Both the position numbers and the translations under genes were made by a program. The notes beneath the pieces were generated by a model. The model ran no database searches, was not told the origin of the DNA, and saw nothing but the letters and a program-made list of their open reading frames with translations. This document shows positions 35,501 to 43,590 of a stretch of 64,000 bases of DNA, one piece after another. The stretch is from contig CABSIK010000005.1 of assembly GCA_902477755.1 (NCBI GenBank), positions 106,225 to 170,224 of the forward strand, given 5' to 3'. Position 1 is the stretch's first letter. Every line of letters begins with the position of its first letter. This DNA comes from an uncultured Clostridia bacterium (lineage in GTDB: Bacteria; Bacillota; Clostridia; Lachnospirales; Anaerotignaceae).

Positions 35501-36995
35501 GGCAGATTATACTTTTGAGCCTTTTAACCAGCTGAAAACAAGAGAATTTGGTATCCGTTTTACAAATATCGACGGCAGTACCGAGCGCGACGGATGGAAT
35601 AAGACAGTGAAGATGGGCATCAAATGCGTCATTGGCTCCAAGACAGTACTCAGCGCCTTGGCGGGAAATCCCAAAGACGGTCTGGAGGATGCGTTGCAAG
35701 CTGGCGCTTCACAGGTCAACTTCCCAGTGAAATTTGAAATGTCTGCATCCTTTACGGATACAGTGATACCGCAGTTTGTTGAAGGTTATCCGAAGCTGGA
35801 AGCACAGGGTGAGGTGGCTTCTGAATATGGTCAGATTGGGGACACGCTGATCAGACCTATTGTCATGACCAATAAAAAATGCGACCTGTATTATCTGATT
35901 GCACCTAAGGGAACCGTAAAAAATCCTACGGCATTGCAGATTATGAATTATACCCTGAGACCCAATGGCGGTGTTTGGGGCAAATACACCATTGACAGCA
36001 GTTATGTGGAATATTCTATGCTGATTGAAGGCTTACAGCCAGAAACGACTTATGAGGCATTCTTTGTGCTCAAGGGGACTCCGCCGGAACCAGGGAAGAT
36101 CTGGACACAGGAATTTACTACATTAAAAGTAGCGCCTCCAGTGCTTTCTGTGCAGGTAATTGACAGAATGGAAAGTGGTGCTACTGTAAAGATTACATCA
36201 GATAAAAACGCCACCATTTCCTGGATGATGCTGCCCAGCATCAATTGTCAGGGGTGGTTCGGAGAAGATGAAGAGGGCAATACTGTATTGAAGGTAGATG
36301 AGGCATGGGTTGCTTCCCTGATTCGTAACGGCAGTGAGAATGAATCATACAGACCAGTGGGATTTGGTACGGAAAAAACCAGATATAACAGTACAGACCA
36401 GAAGTATACGGCAGAGGTCACAGTAAACGGTCTGGAAAGAAATATCTACTATACCTTTTTCGCGGTAGCCAAGAGCACTCTGGGCAGCGGCGAAACGGAT
36501 GTTGGCGGCGATTCCAAAATCGCTTTTGAACAGGATATTACACCGGCAGACGTAACAGCTCCTGAGGTTGATGTGCAGACGGTTATCACAAACTATGCCG
36601 ATTCTCAAGCTGGAAATCCTTATCATGGAGAACTGATACTGACCTTTACGGAGGAAATCTATTATCTTCCTGGGGAAAATCAGTCTATGGAGCCACTGAC
36701 CGCACAATTCTTCGAGGATAATATTGAGGTAATCGGCAGTGATATAGATGAAAAGGATATTTCGTTGAAAACATATACAACGAGGGCATCTACATACGGT
36801 AATGGAAGGACACTAAAGAGTATCACGCTTTCCTTTAGAAATGCGCACCATAACGCTACAATATTCTTCCCCTATGAGCTTTGTGACAGAAACGGGAATA
36901 AAGCAGGTATGCTGGAACTGACATTTGTAGATAGAGAAAGTGGCGGAACAGGAAGGCGAGACTCCGGCTGGGGAGCTGCATTTGTGACACAATGA
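32523..36995 (+). CDS. Large S-layer-homology (SLH) surface protein with Fn3-like repeats
   Basis: A 1,490-residue exported protein. The signal peptide is MKKFITLALASVLFLGSF with cleavage likely after TAQA. Three SLH domains (about 25-200; e.g. GIMRGDLAGNLNPDKYITRAE and YVSGYSDGSFRPANYITRGE) anchor it to cell-wall polymer. A beta-rich, repeat-like part (about 205-420, GNVTITMSGCTLENTVINGD) may be a beta-helix. Then come several Ig/Fn3-like modules, four of which start with a GYPK motif (near residues 445, 558, 667, 1086). It lies 22 bp after the FlhB-like gene, between flagellar genes. ATG 32523 after TTAGGAGG is chosen since it starts the signal peptide. Its partner or substrate is unknown. 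Confidence 0.85.
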   Translation: MKKFITLALASVLFLGSFGTTAQAQDAALSEHWAGPFMQKLYNYGIMRGDLAGNLNPDKYITRAECVSMINRALGYTSYSGGKLPFSDIKGTEWYADDIAIAYERGYFSGTSKTTAGATGNLTREQAVSLISRNIKLEEKIGEITGFTDSRTFSSWSKGAIGAAAEKDYVSGYSDGSFRPANYITRGEFAKILSDVIGVLIDDSTYQSYGAVYGNVTITMSGCTLENTVINGDLYITAGVGSGYVNLQNVYVTGEVIISGGGQSNQSDNSINFQDCTINKLILDGDEDKVISVDATGATKIYNTVVKTDAYFECRRGQFIDIQVAGEPETMLTLAGEFENVSLMKPENYLTLGRGSIENLTVDEDATDSVVILDRDTYVSNASLEAPCRISGLGDMGDVTITSSGVEVEMLPDEIEIRPGITAVIDGETMTSIDAEESSSSPRILAGYPKEDELGPTKASFLYATNKPGRVFWVVTLEENDDVSEEEIIKPTSAKNIISSGAFNVEVSQDEILNSVSGLKADTDYVVSAVLQDERGDISAIKTNYFTTVDNTVPSFLSGYPKTISQSSTTIDISVVTSKDSTVYWAVFPKGSVAPTATELKKQKLSGELDSGVEKRCYKNEIASFTATGLQEETSYDIYLLASDGTNDSKVVKLTASTKDTTPPKFIEGYPKQDKVTDKTVDVKVKVNEDCTIYYVVCKKGTVFPAPIPPSTTPPDLSSPEGIQAIVTGNNTEINGKSSVKENTEGTIKISKLEPQTTYDLYMVAQDKSGNNSGGVKITIKTKDIIAPTATQEFSADVNGEPKVESDITIRFSEEVLNRNTMQSLDLANLKDNIVLYRLTDDEENVVEIDYTKAKIGLDDEGRTYVLFPSDSLGLNSGEKYQFELNYIVDTSNNKMKDGTRLDVFKTLSPQVKLTKTEAPPEMDMTFSLEPQAIQTSDLILFDMIFESDTLVEFELYEKDENGEFKKFSYNPLIYKDGAMTLHYIIDRKVNNQADYTFEPFNQLKTREFGIRFTNIDGSTERDGWNKTVKMGIKCVIGSKTVLSALAGNPKDGLEDALQAGASQVNFPVKFEMSASFTDTVIPQFVEGYPKLEAQGEVASEYGQIGDTLIRPIVMTNKKCDLYYLIAPKGTVKNPTALQIMNYTLRPNGGVWGKYTIDSSYVEYSMLIEGLQPETTYEAFFVLKGTPPEPGKIWTQEFTTLKVAPPVLSVQVIDRMESGATVKITSDKNATISWMMLPSINCQGWFGEDEEGNTVLKVDEAWVASLIRNGSENESYRPVGFGTEKTRYNSTDQKYTAEVTVNGLERNIYYTFFAVAKSTLGSGETDVGGDSKIAFEQDITPADVTAPEVDVQTVITNYADSQAGNPYHGELILTFTEEIYYLPGENQSMEPLTAQFFEDNIEVIGSDIDEKDISLKTYTTRASTYGNGRTLKSITLSFRNAHHNATIFFPYELCDRNGNKAGMLELTFVDRESGGTGRRDSGWGAAFVTQ

Positions 36996-37013
36996 ACACT
37001 TAAATGGAATATC

Positions 37014-37053
37014 AAGGATTCCGATACTTCTCAGTAGCGGAATCCTTTGGTGT
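37014..37053 (+). terminator. Terminator after the SLH protein gene
   Basis: AAGGATTCCG and CGGAATCCTT pair perfectly around a 14-nt loop, followed by TGGTGTTT. The T-run is weak, so some read-through into the next two genes is possible. Confidence 0.6.
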
Positions 37054-37073
37054 TTAAATATAGGTGATAGATT

Positions 37074-37868
37074 ATGAGAAAAAATAAAGATGATAGGAAT
37101 CTAAAAAAAAGAAATCTGAATAAACGATTTTTGATAGGGGCAATTTTGGCGCTAGTGCTTTCGTTTGCCATTGGTTTTTTTATTTATGGAAAAGGGGATA
37201 GAGAACCTCTTATTGCGGAAAATTACAGCGTTGAAGATGATAGTGTGGCATCTATTGCAAAAGTGGCAGCAGATGAATTTTTGATGGAAATAAACCCCAT
37301 TCAAGAAGAAGGAAAAAACTTAATCCAATATGTGTATCAGTGGGGAGAGCAGTCCCAGAACGCCTTGGACAGCTATGTAAAATATCTGGAGGATGAGGCG
37401 GGCTTTGTTTCTTTGGAGGATGAAACGAAGGAGCAGGAATCCGAAGAAACAGCAGAGGATGGGGAGACAAGCACGCCTATGTACAGTCTGGCTGCCCAGT
37501 CAAAAGAGGAAAATAAGCTCTTTAAAATTGAGATCACACAAGGGAAAAAAGATTATACAATCACCGTGTTTCGAGAAGAAGGGCAGCTGCCTGAAGAAGA
37601 CACCTTTACACGGGATCAGGCCAAAGCATATCTGCGGGGATTTTTAGATGAGAAAAAGGAATTGTCGCAGCCCGTGGATGACTATACCTATATTTTTGAT
37701 GTTGGGCGCGCTTTGATTCAAAATGAAGAATGCTACGGAGTCAGCATATACAAAAAGGGCGAAAGCCAGTGTAATGAAATTGAGGCGAAGTATTATATTT
37801 CCCTGAAAGAAAAAAATATTTACAGATATGATCTGCATACAGGAGATTCTATCAAGATAAGCGAATAA
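37074..37868 (+). CDS. Membrane-anchored protein of unknown function
   Basis: The N-terminus is very basic (RKNKDDRNLKKRNLNKR) and followed by one transmembrane helix (about 20-41), so most of the 264-residue protein is outside the cell. A short acidic, disordered part lies near residue 120-140. No family is recognised. It precedes a second membrane protein by 13 bp and flagellin by about 660 bp. Confidence 0.65.
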   Translation: MRKNKDDRNLKKRNLNKRFLIGAILALVLSFAIGFFIYGKGDREPLIAENYSVEDDSVASIAKVAADEFLMEINPIQEEGKNLIQYVYQWGEQSQNALDSYVKYLEDEAGFVSLEDETKEQESEETAEDGETSTPMYSLAAQSKEENKLFKIEITQGKKDYTITVFREEGQLPEEDTFTRDQAKAYLRGFLDEKKELSQPVDDYTYIFDVGRALIQNEECYGVSIYKKGESQCNEIEAKYYISLKEKNIYRYDLHTGDSIKISE

Positions 37869-37881
37869 GGGGGGAGCAGTC

Positions 37882-38361
37882 ATGTATGATTATAGAGTAA
37901 TGATTGAATTATCTCCCGAACAAATCAGGAGATATATTCGGATGTACCACAGAAGAAAGGATTGGCCTGTGATGGCTGTCTTATCTGGCTGTGCCGCTGT
38001 TTTTCTTGTTTTAATCTGGTTTTTTCGTATTATCCTGACACTTCGGTTGAAATTGATTCTGACAGCGGTGGTTTTGGCTATTTTATTATGTTTGTTGCTG
38101 ATGCTTCGTACCATACGACTTTTATATCTGAAGAAACGGAAGCCCTTTGCCATTGGCCCACATCTGTCTATGGAGATCAGAGACGGATATTTCAATGTGA
38201 ATTGCGGAGGAGAAATGAAAGGCTATCCACCTAGATATTTGAAGGGAAAGATTACGAAAAAGGGTGATTTTATATTAATCAATAAAAAAGATATGATCGT
38301 GATTCCGAAAAGCGCATTGACGCCCAATATGGCAGAAAAGGTAAAAGAATATTTTATTTAA
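37882..38361 (+). CDS. YcxB-like membrane protein
   Basis: This 159-residue protein has a short cytoplasmic start, two adjacent transmembrane helices (about 30-75) and a C-terminal soluble part that resembles the YcxB-like domain (GDFILINKKDMIVIPKSAL). Function of that domain is unknown. The start ATG 37882 has GGGGGGAGCAGTC upstream. It is probably in one transcript with the preceding gene. Confidence 0.6.
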   Translation: MYDYRVMIELSPEQIRRYIRMYHRRKDWPVMAVLSGCAAVFLVLIWFFRIILTLRLKLILTAVVLAILLCLLLMLRTIRLLYLKKRKPFAIGPHLSMEIRDGYFNVNCGGEMKGYPPRYLKGKITKKGDFILINKKDMIVIPKSALTPNMAEKVKEYFI

Positions 38362-38378
38362 AAATTTTGAAAAAACTA

Positions 38379-38405
38379 TTATCAAAATCATATTCCCGTC
38401 GATGT
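38379..38405 (+). promoter_or_regulatory. Sigma-28 promoter candidate for flagellin
   Basis: TTAT, 15 bp, then GTCGATGT. The -35 and spacing match the other sites; the -10 differs at two of eight positions from GACGATAT. It gives a leader of about 115 nt. Confidence 0.5.
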
Positions 38406-38476
38406 AATTAGTGTCAGCAAAATATTTCCTATTCAAAAAAAAGGTACCGTTTTTGGATACGAAATAGAATCAAGAC

Positions 38477-38517
38477 AAAGGAAGAGAAAGGACGCTCTTC
38501 TGACAACCACAAGGAGG
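38477..38517 (+). promoter_or_regulatory. Putative CsrA-binding leader of flagellin
   Basis: Three GGA motifs lie in the leader: AAAGGA (38477-38482), AAAGGAC (38487-38493) and AAGGAGG (38511-38517), the last being the ribosome-binding site itself. This is the arrangement expected for CsrA repression of flagellin translation, relieved by FliW. Both regulators are encoded at 24.9-25.6 kb. Confidence 0.55.
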
Positions 38518-38525
38518 TAAATATT

Positions 38526-40076
38526 ATGAGAATTCAACACAATATTGCAGCATTAAACTCTTACAGACAGCTGAACACAAACAACAGCGCAATTTCCAAG
38601 AACCTGGAAAAACTGTCCTCCGGTTACAAAATCAACCGTGCAGGCGATGACGCAGCAGGTCTGGCTATTTCCGAAAAAATGAGAGCACAGATCACAGGTC
38701 TGGAAACAGCACAGAAAAATGCCAACGACGGTATTTCCCTGGTTCAGACAGCGGAAGGCGCGCTGACAGAAGTACACAGCATGCTGAATCGTATGGTAGA
38801 ACTGGCTACACAGTCCTCCAACGGCACATACAGCGATGATGTAGACCGTGAAAACCTGCAGGCAGAGGTTGACTCTTTGAAAGAAGAAATCGACCGTATC
38901 TCCGAAGGCACAAACTTCAACGGCATCAACCTGCTGGATGGCTCTCTGGGTTCTACCAGCGGCACTTCTACAGGTGTGAAGGTAGACTTTGCTGGTCTGG
39001 ATGCAAACGCTGATTTCCTGAAACTGAACTCCGCTACAGCACAGAAGGTTACAATCGATTTAACAGGTGTTTCAGGTGTGGATACTGATAAAGAAACCAC
39101 ACTGGAATTTACCTTTGCAGATGCGGATGGCAATTTGCAGACAAAAACCGTATCCTTTACAGCAGCTGATGCAGCGTTAAATGATGGTGGTAATGATGAC
39201 GCGATTACAGAAGCACTGCAGGATGCGTTTGGTGATGAGTACACTGTTGCTGGCAGTTCAGGTTCATTTACAATTACTGCCAAAAATGCCGGTGCATCTG
39301 ATTTTGAAGTTTTCAAAGTGGGTGTTAAAAAAGCAGATGGTAGTGCTCCAACAGGCACTGCATCCCCATCCATTACACAGGAAGGCGCAGACGCTTTCTA
39401 CTCCATCGACATTTCTAAGCTGGAACGCTTCGATGGCACCAACGCTGATAACGCTATTTTTGAAATCAACGGTCAGAAATTCGCTTTCACAGATGCTACA
39501 AAAGCAGGCGAACTGGATCCTGATGTACACTATGTTTCCATTGATACAGCAAATCCTGATACCAATGACAGACAGGGTATGATCGATCTGATCAATGCTA
39601 AAACAGGTCTGGCAGCAGGATTAGGTACAGGTACAGTAATCAACCTGAAAGAAAGCGAAGCAACAGGCACAACAGGTAAAGGTCTGGTACTGCAGGTTGG
39701 CGATACAGCAGATGATTTCAACAAAATCACAGTAGAAATCGGCGCAATGGATACAGCATCTCTGGGCATCGCAGGCATTGACATCGGTACAGCAGCAGGC
39801 GCTGACGCAGCAATTGACAAAATCAAAGCTGCTATCAACACTGTATCTTCCACACGCGGTGATCTGGGCGCAATCCAGAACAGACTGGAACATACCATCA
39901 ACAACCTGGGTGTTACAACAGAAAACATCACATCTGCAGAAAGCCGTATCAGAGATACAGACATGGCAGACGAAATGATGGCTTACACAAAGAACAACAT
40001 TCTGGTTCAGGCTTCTCAGGCTATGCTGGCACAGGCAAACACACTGCCTCAGGGTGTTCTGCAGCTGCTGCAGTAA
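38526..40076 (+). CDS. Flagellin, major filament protein
   Basis: The N-terminal D0/D1 part (MRIQHNIAALNSYRQLNT... LSSGYKINRAGDDAAGLAIS) and C-terminal part (SRIRDTDMADEMMAYTKNNI) are conserved. The middle about 150-420 is variable and exposed. It has 516 residues, somewhat longer than minimal flagellins. The gene uses a narrow codon set rich in CTG, AAC and GGC, unlike the AT-rich flagellar genes around it, which fits very high expression. A strong AAGGAGG precedes the start. Confidence 0.97.
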   Translation: MRIQHNIAALNSYRQLNTNNSAISKNLEKLSSGYKINRAGDDAAGLAISEKMRAQITGLETAQKNANDGISLVQTAEGALTEVHSMLNRMVELATQSSNGTYSDDVDRENLQAEVDSLKEEIDRISEGTNFNGINLLDGSLGSTSGTSTGVKVDFAGLDANADFLKLNSATAQKVTIDLTGVSGVDTDKETTLEFTFADADGNLQTKTVSFTAADAALNDGGNDDAITEALQDAFGDEYTVAGSSGSFTITAKNAGASDFEVFKVGVKKADGSAPTGTASPSITQEGADAFYSIDISKLERFDGTNADNAIFEINGQKFAFTDATKAGELDPDVHYVSIDTANPDTNDRQGMIDLINAKTGLAAGLGTGTVINLKESEATGTTGKGLVLQVGDTADDFNKITVEIGAMDTASLGIAGIDIGTAAGADAAIDKIKAAINTVSSTRGDLGAIQNRLEHTINNLGVTTENITSAESRIRDTDMADEMMAYTKNNILVQASQAMLAQANTLPQGVLQLLQ

Positions 40077-40090
40077 TATTGAAGCATATC

Positions 40091-40120
40091 AAAAAAGAGG
40101 GTGCAAACCCTCTTTTTTTT
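40091..40120 (+). terminator. Strong rho-independent terminator of flagellin
   Basis: AAAAAAGAGGGT, a GCAA tetraloop and ACCCTCTTTTTTTT form an ideal terminator 14 bp after the stop codon. Confidence 0.95.
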
Positions 40121-40141
40121 ATGAAAAAAGCATGTTTCCAG

Positions 40142-40323
40142 AAAGCAAATTTCCCTTAAGAAAACATGGGTTTTCCTTTTTTGTGATTTTTTAAGGAGAA
40201 TTGCCACGGCTGTTTTCAGAAGAAAACATATCAAATAAAATCCCAGTAAAAATAAGAAAACACAAATCCTCTATATGACAAGGATTTCCACTTTCTTTGT
40301 TTTCTTCTGGAGATGCCCCTAAG
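40142..40323 (+). repeat. Intergenic two-hairpin element, copy 3 (full length)
   Basis: It starts with AAAGCAAATTTCCCTTAAG, has the TTTTTTAAGGAGAATTGC return arm, the linker CACGGCTGTTTTCAGAAG and the right hairpin that ends GAGATGCCCCTAAG. The inner stem is the least well paired of all copies (ACACAAATCC against GGATTTCCAC). Confidence 0.9.
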
Positions 40324-40413
40324 GCAAGGCGTAAAGGTATCCAGATTTAGAAATATAAAAATTGGTTTTTCAGTGAAAAATATTAAAATTCCATTGCAAA
40401 TGGAACTTTTTCC

Positions 40414-40441
40414 TTTTCATTACGACAAAATTTGATATACT
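40414..40441 (+). promoter_or_regulatory. Possible sigma-A promoter of the amidase gene
   Basis: TTTTCA, 16 bp, TATACT, about 43 bp before the start codon. The -10 is good and the -35 moderate. A short palindrome (TTCCATT-GCA-AATGGAA, 40389-40405) lies just upstream. Confidence 0.5.
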
Positions 40442-40483
40442 GTTTTGTGAGATCAAAAGTAGGGAAACAAAGGAGCGTAATAT

Positions 40484-42544
40484 ATGTGGTACAAAGGAAA
40501 ACGTCTGCTGCTGACAACATTGGCGGCAGGACTGTTATACACGACGACGGCTTTTGCCGCCAATGTCCAGATGAATCTGTTTTATAACGGCACAAATCAT
40601 GCTTATAATGCAAAGGAGATTGCCATTGTCATAGACGGGGAAAGCTATACAGACCCTAATATGCCGGCGGTGAGCATTGACGGCAGAACCATGCTGCCTA
40701 TGCGCGGTATTTGTGAGGAGCTTGGTTGTACCGTCACATGGAATGAAGCGGCAAGACAGGTCTATGCTGTTACCGATACCCATACGGTGGTGTTCCAGAT
40801 CGACAGCACCACTGGCTATAAAAACGGGGAAGCCTTTACCATGGATGTGGCGCCCATGATTATCAATGACAGAACTATGCTGCCTGTACGGGCACTGGCA
40901 ACAGCGCTGGATATTGATGTTACATGGGACGATCCCACTAGAACCGTATATATTGGAGAAGCGCCCAGCACAAGCGGCGGTTCTGGAACCAGTACCGGCA
41001 CAAATACAGGAACCAGCACAGCTACCACAGGGAAGGTATCCAGTGTGACTGTGCCTACATCCAAAACAGCAACACAGAATTTCGTTGTAACAACAACCGG
41101 CGCATTCAACAGATGTGAAGAAGTTTATGTCAGTGACAATAAAGTGGTACTGGATTTCTATGGCGCAACAAATGGACTGGCCGCCAATATTTCTGCCACA
41201 AACAGTCCTTTTGTTACTGCCATCCGTACCGCTCAGCATACGGCGGACAATGGGGAAACTTATACCCGTGTGGTATTTGACCTGACAGGTAAAATGGAAT
41301 ACAAAGTAACGCCAAATGCAGCGAAAAATCAGGTGACACTGGTATTTGAACAGGTGGAAATCACAAGCATCACCAGCAGCCACAGCGGCAGCACAGAAAC
41401 GGTGACCATCAACGCCAGCGGCGCAACAGGCGCAACAGTGACCACCATGCAGGATCCTTACCGCACGGTCATTGATATGCCCGGCGTGAAGGCAGATGAT
41501 ATTGATGATATTATCAATACAGACGGGCTGGAATATGTCAGTGAAGTGAGAACAGGCTGGATGAACGGCACCACATTCCGGGTGGTGGTAGAGGCAAGCG
41601 ACCTGACACAGATGACATGGAAAGAAGAAAATGGAAAACTGACTGTCACCATCCAGAAATCTACATTGGAAAACCTTTCTTATAATGACAGCACCAATAC
41701 ATTGACACTGAAAAAAGTGGAAAATATCAATACCGGCAGCATTAAGCACAATGACGCATATCTGGATGGATATTATGAATTGACACTGCCCGGTGATTAT
41801 TCTGATGTATATGGTTACGGTACTTTGAATGTGAATACCAGCCAGATCAAGTCCATTACCGTTTCCACCAGCGGCGGCAATACGGTCATCCGCTTCAACC
41901 AGAACATCATCAGCGCCTATACCATCAAGGATACAGGCAGCGCTTATGAGATCACAGCAAAGAACCCTCAGCAGGTATATGATAAAGTCCTTCTGCTGGA
42001 TGCTGGTCATGGCGGCAATGACCCTGGTACCAGCGGCAACGGGCTTACAGAAAAGACTATGAACCTGACTATGGTTAAGAAAGTAAAATCTTATGTGGAA
42101 AACAATTCCAACATCAAGGTATATCTCACCAGAGATGATGACAGCAGACCAGATAACGCAAGCAGAGCGAAAACAGCGAACCAGATTGCTGACCTGATGG
42201 TTTCCATCCACATGAACGCAGGTACGGCATCTGCCAGCGGCACAGAAACACTCTACGCTGCCCACAGCAATGATGGCAACGGCACATTGACCAGTTTGCA
42301 GGCGGCACAGGCAGTACAGAGCAGACTGCCTTCGGCGTTGAGCACCACAAACCGCGGCGTGAAATCCCGTCCCGACCTGTTGATCCTCAATTCCACAACG
42401 GTTCCTGCCATCCTCATTGAAACCTGCTTCCTTTCCAATGCAGGGGATGCTTTGAAGATTTCCCAAGCAACCTATCAGGATGCGGCTGCAAAAGCCATTG
42501 GTGACGGTATCATTTATGCCATGAACAACTACAAATTGAGATAA
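40484..42544 (+). CDS. N-acetylmuramoyl-L-alanine amidase (AmiC-type, multi-domain)
   Basis: An exported peptidoglycan hydrolase of 686 residues. After a signal peptide (MWYKGKRLLLTTLAAGLLYT, cleaved after AFA) there is a copper amine oxidase N-like domain (about 45-160), a Gly/Ser/Thr linker, two AMIN-type beta domains (about 190-490) and a C-terminal zinc amidase domain (about 505-680). Zinc and catalytic residues are visible in DAGHGG, GLTEKTMN, VSIHMNA and LIETCF. It could act in daughter-cell separation or in opening the wall for flagella; the sequence does not decide. Confidence 0.93.
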   Translation: MWYKGKRLLLTTLAAGLLYTTTAFAANVQMNLFYNGTNHAYNAKEIAIVIDGESYTDPNMPAVSIDGRTMLPMRGICEELGCTVTWNEAARQVYAVTDTHTVVFQIDSTTGYKNGEAFTMDVAPMIINDRTMLPVRALATALDIDVTWDDPTRTVYIGEAPSTSGGSGTSTGTNTGTSTATTGKVSSVTVPTSKTATQNFVVTTTGAFNRCEEVYVSDNKVVLDFYGATNGLAANISATNSPFVTAIRTAQHTADNGETYTRVVFDLTGKMEYKVTPNAAKNQVTLVFEQVEITSITSSHSGSTETVTINASGATGATVTTMQDPYRTVIDMPGVKADDIDDIINTDGLEYVSEVRTGWMNGTTFRVVVEASDLTQMTWKEENGKLTVTIQKSTLENLSYNDSTNTLTLKKVENINTGSIKHNDAYLDGYYELTLPGDYSDVYGYGTLNVNTSQIKSITVSTSGGNTVIRFNQNIISAYTIKDTGSAYEITAKNPQQVYDKVLLLDAGHGGNDPGTSGNGLTEKTMNLTMVKKVKSYVENNSNIKVYLTRDDDSRPDNASRAKTANQIADLMVSIHMNAGTASASGTETLYAAHSNDGNGTLTSLQAAQAVQSRLPSALSTTNRGVKSRPDLLILNSTTVPAILIETCFLSNAGDALKISQATYQDAAAKAIGDGIIYAMNNYKLR

Positions 42545-42550
42545 TATACA

Positions 42551-42592
42551 AAAACAGGAAGAATGAACATTAGGGCATCTTCCTGTTTTTTT
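42551..42592 (+). terminator. Terminator after the amidase gene
   Basis: AAAACAGGAAGA and TCTTCCTGTTTTTTT pair around a 16-nt loop, with a T-run. Confidence 0.9.
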
Positions 42593-42601
42593 CTGTGGGG
42601 C

Positions 42602-42630
42602 TGTTCAAAAGGGGAAAATCAGGCTATAAT
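42602..42630 (+). promoter_or_regulatory. Possible promoter of the rph operon
   Basis: TATAAT at 42625-42630 is a perfect -10, with a weak TGTTCA 17 bp upstream. Transcription from here would run through the whole of repeat copy 4 before rph, so the copy would be a 5' leader. Confidence 0.45.
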
Positions 42631-42812
42631 GAAAGCAAATTCCTCTTAAGAAAACCTTGATTTTCGCTTCCTTGATTTCTTAAGGGGAATTGCGACGGCT
42701 GTCTTCAGAAGAAAACATATCAAATCCATTCTTCGTAAAAATAAGAAAGCTGAAATCCTCTATATGACAAGAATCTCAGCTTTCCTTGTTTTCTTATGAA
42801 GATGCCCCTAAA
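42631..42812 (+). repeat. Intergenic two-hairpin element, copy 4 (full length)
   Basis: First hairpin from GAAAGCAAATTCCTCTTAAG to TTTCTTAAGGGGAATTGC; second from CTTCAGAAGAAAACAT to TGTTTTCTTATGAAG around AAGAAAGCTGAAATCC. Right end GATGCCCCTAAA. It fills the space between a terminator/promoter and rph. An apparent ATG at its right end is in frame with rph but is not its real start. Confidence 0.92.
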
Positions 42813-42846
42813 CAGAGATTTGTTGGAAGAAAAAGGAGGAAACAAG

Positions 42847-43575
42847 GTGAGCAGATATGACGGCAGAGAAAACAACCAACTGCGCCCCATCCGTATCACA
42901 AAGAATTTTACAAAGTATGCGGAAGGCTCTGTTTTGATAGAATTTGGCGATACAAAAGTCATTTGTAATGCAACAGTAGAAGAAAATGTACCCCCTTTCC
43001 TGCGGGAAAGCGGCAGCGGCTGGGTAACAGCGGAATATGCTATGCTGCCCCGTGCAACAGCCAGCAGGAATAAACGTGACATCAACAAATTGAAATTGAA
43101 TCCCCGTGCAACAGAAATCCAGAGACTCATTGGCCGTGCTCTTCGTGGGGCTGTGGATTTGGAAGCTTTGGGCGAAAGAAGTATCACGATCGACTGCGAT
43201 GTCATTCAGGCAGACGGCGGCACCCGTACCGCATCCATCACAGGGGGCTTCGTTGCTCTTGCTATGGCGTGTCAGAGATTGGTGGATGAAGGTGTTCTGG
43301 AAAAAACACCTTTGCGCCATTATATTTCCGCCATCAGTGTGGGTATTGTAGACGGCGAACCTATGCTGGATTTGTGCTATGTGGAGGACTCCGCAGCAGA
43401 AGTGGATATGAATATTGTTGTCAATGATGCAGGCGGTTTTGTGGAATTGCAGGGCACTGGCGAACATGGCACATTTTCTCAGGAACAGCTGCACCAGCTG
43501 TTGGCACTGGGTGAAAAAGGCAATCGCGAATTGCAGGCATTACAGAAAAAGGCACTGGATGGTCTGGAACTGTAA
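42847..43575 (+). CDS. rph: Ribonuclease PH
   Basis: RNase PH is a phosphate-dependent 3'-5' exoribonuclease that trims tRNA 3' ends. The family pattern (RYDGRENNQLRPIRI; NPRATEIQRLIGRALRGAVD; DCDVIQADGGTRTASITGG) is clear over 242 residues. The GTG at 42847 follows AAAAGGAGGAAACAAG and is the expected N-terminus. A longer in-frame reading would begin inside the repeat. It starts the rph-rdgB-yfcE cluster. Confidence 0.96.
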   Translation: MSRYDGRENNQLRPIRITKNFTKYAEGSVLIEFGDTKVICNATVEENVPPFLRESGSGWVTAEYAMLPRATASRNKRDINKLKLNPRATEIQRLIGRALRGAVDLEALGERSITIDCDVIQADGGTRTASITGGFVALAMACQRLVDEGVLEKTPLRHYISAISVGIVDGEPMLDLCYVEDSAAEVDMNIVVNDAGGFVELQGTGEHGTFSQEQLHQLLALGEKGNRELQALQKKALDGLEL

Positions 43576-43590
43576 AAAAGGAGGAAAGAG

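Noticed and set aside
40535..42466. A 643-codon open frame antisense to the amidase gene
   Set aside because: It is rich in C, H and I and has no recognisable domain. It mirrors the codon pattern of the amidase.
42796..42846. Upstream ATG for RNase PH
   Set aside because: It lies inside repeat copy 4 and adds residues not seen in the family. The GTG at 42847 has a full ribosome-binding site.
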